Shown in pieces: positions 1 through 9,637 of a DNA stretch of 64,000 nucleotides. The DNA comes from Achromobacter xylosoxidans (lineage in GTDB: Bacteria; Pseudomonadota; Gammaproteobacteria; Burkholderiales; Burkholderiaceae_B). Location of the stretch: assembly GCF_014490035.1 (NCBI RefSeq), contig NZ_CP061008.1, positions 5,022,001-5,086,000 on the forward strand, given 5' to 3'. The translations under genes and the position numbers were made by a program. The notes under the pieces are model-generated. The model was not told where the DNA came from and made no database searches. It worked only from the letters and a program-made list of their open reading frames with translations. Position 1 is the stretch's first letter. Each line of letters begins with the position of its first letter.

Positions 1-1817
1 TCGGGCGGCGCGAACGGCAGCTTGTCGATCGCTACCAGCGTCAGCACGTCGCCGGGCAGGTCTATGCCTTCCCAGAAACTGGCGCTGCCCACCAGCACGG
101 GGTGCTCCAGCTTGCAGAAGCGGTCCAGCAGATCGCGGCGCGTGCCCTCGCCCTGCTTGAGCAAGGGCCATTCATGGCCGGCATCGTCGAAGGCATCCGC
201 CAGCAGATTGGCAACCTTGTCCACCGCGCGCAGCGTCGTGCACAACACCAGCGTGCCGCCCGGGCTGGCCTCCAGCAGCGGCAGCAAGGTCTGCACGAAA
301 CGATCGAGGAACTGCGGCGACTGCGGTTCGGGCATGCCGCGAGGCACGAACAGCAAGGCCTGTTCGGGGTAGTCGAAGGGCGATTCCCATTTGCCCGTGC
401 GGGCCTTCTCCAGCCCCAGCTGGCTGGTGAAGTGGGTGAACTCGCCGTTCACGGACAGCGTGGCCGAGGTCATGATCCAGGCCTGGCCCGGCTTGCGGTA
501 CTTGGAAAAAGCCTGCGCCACCGACAGCGGCGCCGAATGCAGGCGCACATGGTGCTGCCCGTGTTCGACCCAGCGCACCGCCGGACCGGTCCATTGTTCC
601 GCGGCGGCCGCACCCTCCAGGATGGCGGCGGGCGTGGACAGCCCATCGCCCAGCGCCGATTGCACGGCGGGTTCGGACGCCTGGTCATCGCGGCCCCAGC
701 CTTCGTCGGCATGGTCCGCGCCCGCCCGTCCCGGCGTGGCCCAGCGTTTCAGGCGCACCGAGATCTCGGCGCCGCTGCGCGCGGCCGCCATCAGGTCCGG
801 ATGCTTTTCGGCCACCGCGCCCAGCGCCTTGGCCGCGCCGTCCACGGCCTCGCGCAGCGCCAGCAGCGCTTCATCGAATTCCTCGGGATTGGGGATGGCC
901 TCGAAGGTGGCCTTGCGGCCCGGCATGCGGTCCAGCGGCGCACAGACCAGCCGCAGCTCGCGCGCCGCCGTTTCCACATGGCGGCTGACGTCGCTCCATT
1001 TGGCGGCTTCGCGGGCGTAGGCCAGGCCGGCCGCTTCCAACGCGCGGCCGAAATCCAGCAGTTGGTGCGTGGACACGCTGCTACCCAGGAAGCGGGTGGC
1101 GGTGTCCGGCAGCTGGTGCGCCTCGTCGAAGATCACGGTGTCCGCTTCGGGCAGCAGATCGGTCACGCCCTCTTCGCGCAGCACCAGGTCTGCCATGAAC
1201 AGGGCATGGTTGACGACCACCACGTCGGCTTCCTGCGCCTGGCGGCGCGCCTTCACCACGAAGCAATCGCGGATGCGCGGGCATTCCTGGCCCAGGCAGT
1301 TCTCGCGCGTGGAGGTCACGCGCTGCCAGATGTCGGCGTCTTCCGGCACCTGCGCCAGGTCGCCGCGGTCGCCCGTCTTGGAGATGCCGGCGAATACCTG
1401 GATCTGGCGCAACTGCTGGATTTCGGTGCGCGACTTCAGCGCGCGCTCGTCGCCCTGCAGGCGGTCCAGGTGGTAATGACAGACGTAGTTGCCGCGGCCC
1501 TTGAGCAGCGCGGCCGTCACTGGCGCGGCCAGCGCCGCGCGCACGCGCGGCAGGTCGCGGGCGAAAAGCTGGTCCTGCAAAGTGCGCGTACCGGTGGAAA
1601 TCAGCACCTTGCCGCCCTGGATGAAGGCGGGTACAAGATAGGCCCAGGTCTTGCCGATGCCGGTGCCTGCCTCTGCCACCAAGGTGGCGCGGTCCTGGAT
1701 GGCCTGCCCTATGGCCTGCGAGAGTTCGACCTGCGAAGGCCGGGGTTTGTAGCCAGGCAAGGCCGTGGCCAAAGGGCCTTCGGCATCAAAGAATTCGGAG
1801 ATATCCAGGTCCAGCAT
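1..1817 (-). CDS. ATP-dependent DNA helicase, DinG/YoaA (XPD-like) family, 3' end off window
   Basis: Superfamily 2 iron-sulfur helicase expected to unwind DNA or D-loops during repair. The ATG at 1815-1817 starts a protein beginning MLDLDISEFF. A Walker A motif GTGIGKT lies at residues 51-57, and the line LISTGTRTLQDQLF follows. Cysteines of the XPD-type 4Fe-4S cluster region read ENCLGQECPRIRDC at about residues 170-185. A DEAH box (VIFDEAHQL) lies near residue 227. About 605 codons are present and the reading frame is still open at base 1, so the C-terminal part is missing; the family is usually 640-720 residues. The start of the protein (short acidic lead, then PGYKPRPSQ) looks more like YoaA than E. 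coli DinG, so no symbol is given. It is divergent from tex, with 205 bases between the two starts. Confidence 0.9.
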   Translation of the reverse strand, partial: MLDLDISEFFDAEGPLATALPGYKPRPSQVELSQAIGQAIQDRATLVAEAGTGIGKTWAYLVPAFIQGGKVLISTGTRTLQDQLFARDLPRVRAALAAPVTAALLKGRGNYVCHYHLDRLQGDERALKSRTEIQQLRQIQVFAGISKTGDRGDLAQVPEDADIWQRVTSTRENCLGQECPRIRDCFVVKARRQAQEADVVVVNHALFMADLVLREEGVTDLLPEADTVIFDEAHQLPDTATRFLGSSVSTHQLLDFGRALEAAGLAYAREAAKWSDVSRHVETAARELRLVCAPLDRMPGRKATFEAIPNPEEFDEALLALREAVDGAAKALGAVAEKHPDLMAAARSGAEISVRLKRWATPGRAGADHADEGWGRDDQASEPAVQSALGDGLSTPAAILEGAAAAEQWTGPAVRWVEHGQHHVRLHSAPLSVAQAFSKYRKPGQAWIMTSATLSVNGEFTHFTSQLGLEKARTGKWESPFDYPEQALLFVPRGMPEPQSPQFLDRFVQTLLPLLEASPGGTLVLCTTLRAVDKVANLLADAFDDAGHEWPLLKQGEGTRRDLLDRFCKLEHPVLVGSASFWEGIDLPGDVLTLVAIDKLPFAPP

Positions 1818-2022
1818 AGCGAGTCAACGGTGAACCGGTGCCGGTTGCGGTTCGGGCGCCAGACACTTGGGTGGGAAAGGACCAAATGATACCCGCTGCC
1901 GGGCCGCGGATTGGCCGCCAGGCTGCCGCGAGGGGGACATATCCGTCCACCCTGGCACGTTTTGTAACAGCGGCTTATGGCACAATCCGCCCCTTGTTTT
2001 TCCTTTTTGTCGTCGTATCGAG

Positions 2023-4398
<2,376 letters not shown>

Positions 4399-4421
4399 GC
4401 AAGCACCGCCCCACGGAAAAC

Positions 4422-4449
4422 CGGCGCCTGATGCGCCGTTTTTTTTTTG
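4422..4449 (+). terminator. Rho-independent terminator of tex
   Basis: Six-base perfect stem CGGCGC / GCGCCG (4422-4427 with 4433-4438), loop CTGAT, then a run of ten T. It starts 24 bases after the tex stop. Confidence 0.9.
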
Positions 4450-4489
4450 CCTAGGGCTTACCCGTAAAGAGACGGGTTACTTGCGTAGT

Positions 4490-4560
4490 CTCAAGCCAAA
4501 CCTATCAAAAATGATAGAAAATATCTAATTGTGTCCAAATAATAAAACCCGGCGGCGCCA
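4490..4560. promoter_or_regulatory. AT-rich tract with small inverted repeat upstream of the 168-residue orphan gene
   Basis: Bases 4490-4550 are strikingly AT-rich against the GC-rich surroundings. They contain the inverted repeat CTATCA-AAAA-TGATAG at 4502-4517. The tract sits about 130-180 bases upstream of the start at 4678, so it is the probable promoter and operator region of that gene. I could not fix a -35/-10 pair. Confidence 0.4.
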
Positions 4561-4581
4561 GGCCGCAAGGCGGCACAAGCC

Positions 4582-4623
4582 CCCCGCGAGCAGGCGCGCC
4601 ATGGCGCGCAGCGCCTGCCGGGG
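4582..4623 (+). repeat. Large hairpin in the putative leader of the 168-residue gene
   Basis: GCAGGCGC (4590-4597) pairs with GCGCCTGC (4611-4618), with outer C-rich and G-rich flanks. Inside is a perfect 16-base palindrome, GCGCGCCATGGCGCGC (4594-4609). The two folds exclude each other. It ends about 55 bases before the ATG at 4678, so an RNA structure in the 5' leader is possible, but palindromes of this kind also arise easily in GC-rich DNA. Confidence 0.35.
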
Positions 4624-4677
4624 AGCAGCACAAGAACAACAGCGCCCTGCCCCGAACGACCGGAGATCCGCCCCGCC

Positions 4678-5184
4678 ATGTCCCATACCATCACGCTTGC
4701 CGCCAATGAAACGGCAACCCTCGCCGCCAAGGAAGCCAACGCCAGCGGCGTCTATAGCGAAATCACCCTGGGCCAGTATTCGCACCTGCTTGTCGACGGC
4801 GCCGAAGTCAGCTTCAAGCACATCACGCTGGAGCGGCTGGGCAGCCGCATCATCGAACTGAGCAATGGGGCGCAGCTGCACGTCGGCGCACTGGGATTCG
4901 CCAGCATGGGCGCCAGCATCACCTACCGCATCGGCGCGGGTTGCGCGCTGACCTTCGACGCCAGCCAATGGGACCCGGAAGTGGTCGCCAACACCACCTT
5001 CGATTTCGCCAGCCAGGGCAGCGGCACGCTGAAGTACTTCCCGTTCATCAATCCGGAATGGCTGGACTGCCCGAACGTCACCGGCTACACGGAAGGCGAC
5101 ATGCTGGAAATTGCCGGCCAGGGCAGCGCGCAGCGCTTCCAGGTGCGCGACGGGCGCATCGTGGCCAGCGCCCGCGCGGCCTGA
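4678..5184 (+). CDS. Hypothetical protein, 168 residues, beta-rich
   Basis: I do not recognise this protein. It has no signal peptide and no membrane segment. The sequence alternates short hydrophobic strands with Thr, Ser, Asn and Gly (SHTITLAANETATLAAKEAN at the start, then repeated patterns such as SRIIELSNGAQLHVGALGF), which suggests a beta-sandwich or beta-helix like fold, as in some surface or phage-tail-type proteins. That is only an impression from composition. GC-rich third positions fit a real gene. It has its own AT-rich upstream region, is convergent with trpS, and shares a hairpin terminator with it at 5191. Confidence 0.75.
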   Translation: MSHTITLAANETATLAAKEANASGVYSEITLGQYSHLLVDGAEVSFKHITLERLGSRIIELSNGAQLHVGALGFASMGASITYRIGAGCALTFDASQWDPEVVANTTFDFASQGSGTLKYFPFINPEWLDCPNVTGYTEGDMLEIAGQGSAQRFQVRDGRIVASARAA

Positions 5185-5190
5185 ACCGCC

Positions 5191-5211
5191 GGGCCGGCTG
5201 CGCGCCGGCCC
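5191..5211. terminator. Hairpin between convergent genes
   Basis: Eight-base perfect stem GGGCCGGC / GCCGGCCC (5191-5198 with 5204-5211), loop TGCGC, between the stop of the orphan gene and the stop of trpS. A weak T-rich stretch follows on the plus strand. It probably acts on transcripts from both sides. Confidence 0.55.
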
Positions 5212-5218
5212 CTTGGGT

Positions 5219-6571
5219 TTATTCCTGCGACAAAGACGACAGCGCGGCGCGCGCGCGTTCCAGCAAGGCGCCGGACTCGCCCTGCGCGCCTGCCGGCGCG
5301 ATGGCCACGGCCACGCCGTCGATCATCGCGGCATAGCCCTGCCCGTCAGCCTGCAGCACCGCATCGGCCGGTTCCGACTGCAGGCGGCGCATCAGCGCGC
5401 CGGCTTCCTTCGGATCGGCGAAACGCTGCGACAGCAGCAGTTCCTCGCCGTCGGCGGCCAGCAGGCGGAAACGGAAGCCGCCGTCTTCATCACGGAAGCT
5501 GACGAAGCGCGCGCCCTTGCCCTTTTCCTTCTTCGGCTGTGCGGCCTTGGCGCCCGAGCCGGCTTCCAGGTTGCGCAGGCCCACGGCCTGGCGCAGTTCC
5601 TGCATGAACGGCGTGGCCAGCTTGCGCGCCTTGGCGGCGCCGGCCTGCAGAATGTCTTCGATGCGGCCGGGGTTGGCCATCAGGTCGAAGTACTTTTCGC
5701 GCATGGGCGCCAGCAGGTTTTCCAGATGGTCGTACAGCGCCTGTTTGGCTTCGCCCCAGCCCATGCCTTCTTCGAGCTGCTTGCGCAACGCGGCGGCCTG
5801 CTCGTGCGTGGCGAAGGCGCGATAGATGGTGTACAGGTGCGAGTTCTCGGCGTCCTTGGGCTCGCCCGGCGCGCGCGAGTCGGTCACGATGCGCATCACC
5901 GCCGCGCGCAGCGCGCTGGCGCCGCCTTCGAACAGCGGAATGGTGTTGTTGTAGCTCTTGGACATCTTGCGGCCATCCAGGCCCGGCAAGGTCGCCACGT
6001 CCTCTTCGATCACGACTTCCGGCAGCGTGAAGTAGTCGCGGCCGTACAGGTGGTTGAAGCGCTGGGCGATGTCGCGCGCCATTTCCAGATGCTGGATCTG
6101 GTCGCGGCCCACCGGCACCTTGTTGGCGTTGAACATGACGATGTCAGCGGCCATCAGCACCGGGTACGAAAACAGGCCCATGGTCACGCCATCGTCCGGC
6201 TCCAGGCCCTTTTCCATGTTCTGGTCCACCGAAGCCTTGTAAGCGTGCGCCCGGTTCATCAGGCCCTTGGCGGTGACGCAGTTCAACAACCAAGTCAGTT
6301 CGGGGATCTCGGGGATGTCCGACTGGCGGTAGAAGGTCACGCGCTCGTGGTCCAGGCCCACCGCCAGCCAGGTGGCGGCGATTTCAAGGCGCGAGCGCGC
6401 CACGCGGGCGGGATCGTCGCACTTGATGAGGGCGTGGTAGTCCGCCATGAAGAAGAATGCGTCCACGCCGGGCTGCGCGCTGGCCTGGACGGCGGGACGG
6501 ATCGCGCCCGCGTAGTTGCCGAGGTGGGGAGTTCCAGAGGTGGTGATGCCGGTGAGGACGCGGGTATTCAT
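5219..6571 (-). CDS. trpS: Tryptophanyl-tRNA synthetase
   Basis: Class I aminoacyl-tRNA synthetase that charges tRNA-Trp. The start [10 protein letters not shown] is followed by the HIGH-equivalent PHLGNYAG at residues 15-22, and KMSKS lies at about residues 202-206. The length is 450 residues, about 110 longer than the compact bacterial TrpRS (about 330-340). The extra part is C-terminal, after the core helical domain: a Lys-rich linker ([12 protein letters not shown]) and a small alpha/beta region. I believe longer forms of this kind occur in other betaproteobacteria, but I cannot check it here. It lies downstream of, and on the same strand as, the DUF3325 gene with 56 bases between, so partial co-transcription is possible. 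Confidence 0.96.
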   Translation of the reverse strand: MNTRVLTGITTSGTPHLGNYAGAIRPAVQASAQPGVDAFFFMADYHALIKCDDPARVARSRLEIAATWLAVGLDHERVTFYRQSDIPEIPELTWLLNCVTAKGLMNRAHAYKASVDQNMEKGLEPDDGVTMGLFSYPVLMAADIVMFNANKVPVGRDQIQHLEMARDIAQRFNHLYGRDYFTLPEVVIEEDVATLPGLDGRKMSKSYNNTIPLFEGGASALRAAVMRIVTDSRAPGEPKDAENSHLYTIYRAFATHEQAAALRKQLEEGMGWGEAKQALYDHLENLLAPMREKYFDLMANPGRIEDILQAGAAKARKLATPFMQELRQAVGLRNLEAGSGAKAAQPKKEKGKGARFVSFRDEDGGFRFRLLAADGEELLLSQRFADPKEAGALMRRLQSEPADAVLQADGQGYAAMIDGVAVAIAPAGAQGESGALLERARAALSSLSQE

Positions 6572-6627
6572 GAGGCGAAGAGGCGTTTGCTAGGGGAAAC
6601 GCCCAGTGTAACGTGCCGGGCGCGCGG

Positions 6628-6951
6628 CTACAGGACGGCCAGCACCGGCGCCGCCAGCGCGCACAGCCCGCCCGCGGTCAGCGCGGCGCGCGGCCGGAAC
6701 GTCAGGAACCAGATCAGCAGCAGCCCGGCGATGCTGAGTATGCCGATCCATTCGACCGTGCCGTAGCTCCAACCCCAGACCGCCGCCGAAGCGCACAGGG
6801 ACAGGGCCAGCGCCCCCCAGCCGAACAGGCGCAGGGGCAGCCGATGACGCCGCGGCAGAGCGCGGTCGAACAGGTCTTCGTAGTGGCGGTCCATGCCCAG
6901 GCACAGGGCGGAAAAGCCCGCATAGGCCAGGCAGAAGGCGGCTAGCGTCAT
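6628..6951 (-). CDS. DUF3325 family small membrane protein
   Basis: A 107-residue inner-membrane protein. Three to four hydrophobic segments are visible (about residues 3-18, 42-62, 66-84 and 92-107), with the polar loop DRHYEDLFDRALPRRHR after the first. Proteins of this family are found with PepSY membrane proteins next to TonB-dependent siderophore receptors. The function is unknown; a small partner of the PepSY protein in handling imported iron is an inference from context. The ATG overlaps the stop of the PepSY gene by four bases (ATGA), so the two are probably translationally coupled. Confidence 0.85.
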   Translation of the reverse strand: MTLAAFCLAYAGFSALCLGMDRHYEDLFDRALPRRHRLPLRLFGWGALALSLCASAAVWGWSYGTVEWIGILSIAGLLLIWFLTFRPRAALTAGGLCALAAPVLAVL

Positions 6952-8600
6952 GGCGTATCACCTCTAGGTTCGTAGGCGGGCTGGGCCGGCGCGGCCTGCG
7001 GCTGGACCGCCGGCTTGATCGCGGCGCGGCCCTTGGCGGGCGCTTTGGCGCCCACCTTGCCAGCGCGGGCCGCCTTGCGCGCCATCCAGGCCAACAGCAG
7101 CGCCCCGGCCAGGCAGGTCAGGTCGAAACCGGCCATGACCCAGTCGCCGGCGGGCAGCGACACGCCCAGATGGCGCGAGGTCGTCAGGGCATTGACCACG
7201 GGCACCAGCGCCAGGGCAACGGCTGCGGCGGCCAGCAGGTCGCGCCATTTGCGGTGCTGGAACAGGAAGGCGTAGACCAGCGACAGCCCCCAGGCGGCGA
7301 AGAAGGCGCGAGACTCCCAGAACTGTCTGCCCGGTAGGTCGACGGGCAAGAGGCGGTTGGCCCAGAAAAAGGCCGCGATCGAGATGAACAGGCCCGCGAT
7401 CGTGCCGGCGTTGAGCGCATCCACCAACCGCAGCGAGAATGCTTCGCGCGCGCCCGGACGTGCCTTCTGCCGCCGTTTGGCGATCCACAGAACCAGGCCC
7501 GTGCCCACCATGGCCGTGCCCGCCATGCTGACCAGGAAATAAAGCCAGCGCAAGAACGGTTCGGCAAACAGACCCAGGTGCAGGCCGACGATGACGCCCG
7601 CCGTACGCGCCGTGGCGCCGAGTTCGTCCTCGCTTTCCCGCAGTGCGCCCGTGACGCCGTCAAAGCGCATGTAGGGCGCCAGCTTGCCGAACGACACGCC
7701 GTCGGCAGCGTCGCGCACCAGGGTCACGGTCGCGCCGGCATCGCCGGGATGGTTGACGGTGATGCGCCCCACCCGGCCGCCTTGCCAGTGTTGCTGCGCC
7801 TGCTCCACCAACGGCGCAAGCGCGATCAGCGGCGCCGGCTCGTTGCGCGCGGGCGTGATCCTGAACGACTTGAAAACGTCGTCCGAATACTGCCGCGGGC
7901 TCTCGTAGACGGCCAGGATGCCGGCCGGCATCAGCATGGCCATGAACAGCACCAGCCCGCTGAACGTGATCATCAGGTGGAACGGCAGCCCCAGCACGGA
8001 CAAGGCGTTGTGGCCGTCCATCCAGGCGCGCTGCCCGCCTTTCCCGGGCCGGAACGTGAAGAAATCGGTGAAGATCTTCTTGTGGGTGATGATGCCGCTG
8101 ATGATGGCCACCAACATGAACATGCCGGCGATGCTGGCCAGCCAGCGCCCCCAGGGAAATGCGGTTTCCAGTTCGAAATGGAAGCGATAGAAGAAGTCGC
8201 CGCCGCGAGTCTCGCGCGCGGTCACGGCCTGGCCGGTGGCCGCATCCAGCTTCACGCGCACGAAGCCGCGTTCACCCGGCTTGGGCTTGGGCACCTGGTA
8301 AAGCAATTGGACCGACGGCTCGCGGCCGGACGGCGGCGTGATGAACCAGCGCGTGGCGTCGGGCGCGTGTTCGGCCAGGTAGTTTTGCGCGGCGGCCACG
8401 GACTGCGCAGCAGGCGCGGGCCGCACCTGGATCTCGGGCTGCATCCAGGCCGTGATCTCGGGGCGGAAGAACGCCAGCGTGCCGGTCAGGAACATCGCAA
8501 ACAGCACCCAGCCGAAGATCAGCCCCGACCAGGTATGCAGCCAGGACATGGATTGGCGCAGGCCTTCCTCGCCCGGCGCCCTTTCCACTTTCGCCTTCAT
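6948..8600 (-). CDS. PepSY-associated TM protein, putative siderophore-iron reductase
   Basis: A 550-residue inner-membrane protein with the PepSY-TM layout. The first membrane helix follows SWLHTWSGLIFGW (about residues 18-45). Two periplasmic PepSY-like stretches alternate with further helices, including GWRWLASIAGMF-type and FHLMITFSG segments carrying conserved His, and a block of helices closes the protein. Relatives beside TonB receptors are thought to reduce ferric siderophores or help release the iron; that role is inferred here. The tail after the last helix is Lys/Ala/Pro-rich. The start ATG at 8598-8600 (MKAKVERAPG) overlaps the upstream stop by four bases. An open frame continues upstream for another 151 codons but is the shadow of the DUF3649 and DUF4198 genes. 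Confidence 0.9.
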   Translation of the reverse strand: MKAKVERAPGEEGLRQSMSWLHTWSGLIFGWVLFAMFLTGTLAFFRPEITAWMQPEIQVRPAPAAQSVAAAQNYLAEHAPDATRWFITPPSGREPSVQLLYQVPKPKPGERGFVRVKLDAATGQAVTARETRGGDFFYRFHFELETAFPWGRWLASIAGMFMLVAIISGIITHKKIFTDFFTFRPGKGGQRAWMDGHNALSVLGLPFHLMITFSGLVLFMAMLMPAGILAVYESPRQYSDDVFKSFRITPARNEPAPLIALAPLVEQAQQHWQGGRVGRITVNHPGDAGATVTLVRDAADGVSFGKLAPYMRFDGVTGALRESEDELGATARTAGVIVGLHLGLFAEPFLRWLYFLVSMAGTAMVGTGLVLWIAKRRQKARPGAREAFSLRLVDALNAGTIAGLFISIAAFFWANRLLPVDLPGRQFWESRAFFAAWGLSLVYAFLFQHRKWRDLLAAAAVALALVPVVNALTTSRHLGVSLPAGDWVMAGFDLTCLAGALLLAWMARKAARAGKVGAKAPAKGRAAIKPAVQPQAAPAQPAYEPRGDTP

Positions 8601-8905
8601 GCCGCCCCCGTTGCCCGGCCGGCCAGGAACAGCGCGCCCATCAAGGCAGCGGGCAACAGCACGCCGGCCCAGGCGCGCCAGGCATTGCGCGTGGCAAAGA
8701 CCCAGATCACGCCGCAGGCGTAGAACACGAAGGACAGCATCTGCGCCGTGACCACGGCGTCCGGCCGCCGCATGGGCAGCCAGATCGCCAGGCAGGCGGC
8801 GGCCGCCGACGCCAGGGCGTAGCCGCCCAGGATGGCGGCCGCCGCCCTGGAAAAGACGGCCAGACGGTAGCGCATCATGCCTGCGCCGGCAGCGGGAGCT
8901 TTCAC
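8597..8905 (-). CDS. DUF3649 family membrane protein
   Basis: Small inner-membrane protein of 102 residues if started at GTG 8905, or 93 residues if started at ATG 8878 (MMRYRLAVFS). I prefer GTG 8905 because it overlaps the TGA of the upstream gene as GTGA, the same four-base coupling seen at the next two junctions. Three hydrophobic helices are visible: AAAAILGGYALASAAAACLAIWL, AQMLSFVFYACGVIWVFA and AWAGVLLPAALMGALFLA. The family is of unknown function and occurs with PepSY and DUF3325 proteins near siderophore receptors. Confidence 0.8.
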   Translation of the reverse strand: MKAPAAGAGMMRYRLAVFSRAAAAILGGYALASAAAACLAIWLPMRRPDAVVTAQMLSFVFYACGVIWVFATRNAWRAWAGVLLPAALMGALFLAGRATGAA

Positions 8906-9534
8906 TGGGACACGTTGAAGGTAGTGGTGGAAACGTAGCGGATCTTGGCGTAGGCACGGCCGTCGGCCTCGCCCGGCTTGTCTTCGACGTGGGCGGCTTC
9001 GAGCACGTACTGGCCGGGCCACGGCGTGGTGATCTCGATGCGGCCGTTCTCATCGCTGTGGAAGCGCTTCTCCCACTTGGGCGGGCCGAAAACGGTGACT
9101 TCCGTCTTCGCCAGCGGCTTGCCCTTGAACTGCAGCACGAAGGCGTTGGTCCCGGCCGCGACCGGCACGAGCTCCAGGTCCAGCTTGCCCTCGGTGTCCG
9201 CGCGGCCCGCCTTGGCGCCGTACTGCACCAGGGTGTCCTTGAACTGGTAGGCCTGGCGCAGACGCACGTCGCCCTTGCCCGCCGCCGCGAATTCGAGGAA
9301 GTCCGCGCCTTCGCCCGAAGTCTTCAGCGCCTTGCCGTCGGCGCCCGTCACGACCGGTGCGACCATGATCTTGCCGAGCAGGCCGTCGCGCTTTTCGCGC
9401 ACATCATCCGCCCATTCCCCGAAATACGCCTTGGCCGGTCCCTCGGCGCTGCGTTCCAACCAAACAAAATGCGCCTGCGCGGCCCCTGCCGTGCTCAACA
9501 AGGCGATGGCAGCCAAGGTTCTTGCGAATGTCAT
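8902..9534 (-). CDS. DUF4198 domain periplasmic protein
   Basis: A 210-residue secreted protein. The N-terminal signal peptide ends near AGAAQA (about residue 21), and mature HFVWLERS follows; the exposed N-terminal His after cleavage is typical of this family and could bind metal. The C-terminal half has the beta-sandwich pattern of DUF4198 proteins, which are linked to metal uptake. It is the first gene of a four-gene coupled set with the DUF3649, PepSY and DUF3325 genes, just downstream of the siderophore receptor. The exact role is unknown. The ATG at 9532-9534 is clear and a probable Fur-controlled promoter lies upstream at 9598-9616. Confidence 0.85.
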   Translation of the reverse strand: MTFARTLAAIALLSTAGAAQAHFVWLERSAEGPAKAYFGEWADDVREKRDGLLGKIMVAPVVTGADGKALKTSGEGADFLEFAAAGKGDVRLRQAYQFKDTLVQYGAKAGRADTEGKLDLELVPVAAGTNAFVLQFKGKPLAKTEVTVFGPPKWEKRFHSDENGRIEITTPWPGQYVLEAAHVEDKPGEADGRAYAKIRYVSTTTFNVSQ

Positions 9535-9597
9535 TGTTGATTTCCTTTAGAGGACCGGATCGGACCAGCCCCGCGGCCCGGGTCCGATTCGGAGGGT

Positions 9598-9616
9598 TTA
9601 AATTATAACCATTCTC
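9598..9616 (-). promoter_or_regulatory. Candidate Fur box over a -10 element for the DUF4198 operon
   Basis: On the minus strand the 19-mer GAGAATGGTTATAATTTAA matches the classical Fur box GATAATGATAATCATTATC at 12 of 19 positions. It contains a perfect TATAAT (plus-strand 9602-9607). It lies between the receptor stop (9638) and the DUF4198 start (9534), so this operon likely has its own iron-repressed promoter. The -35 is not clear. Confidence 0.6.
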
Positions 9617-9637
9617 ACTTCGAAATAGCGGCAAGGC

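Noticed and set aside
4594..4609. 16-base perfect palindrome GCGCGCCATGGCGCGC as a protein-binding site
   Set aside because: Built of CG-rich alternation that arises often in such DNA and embedded in a larger hairpin; no evidence for a specific regulator.
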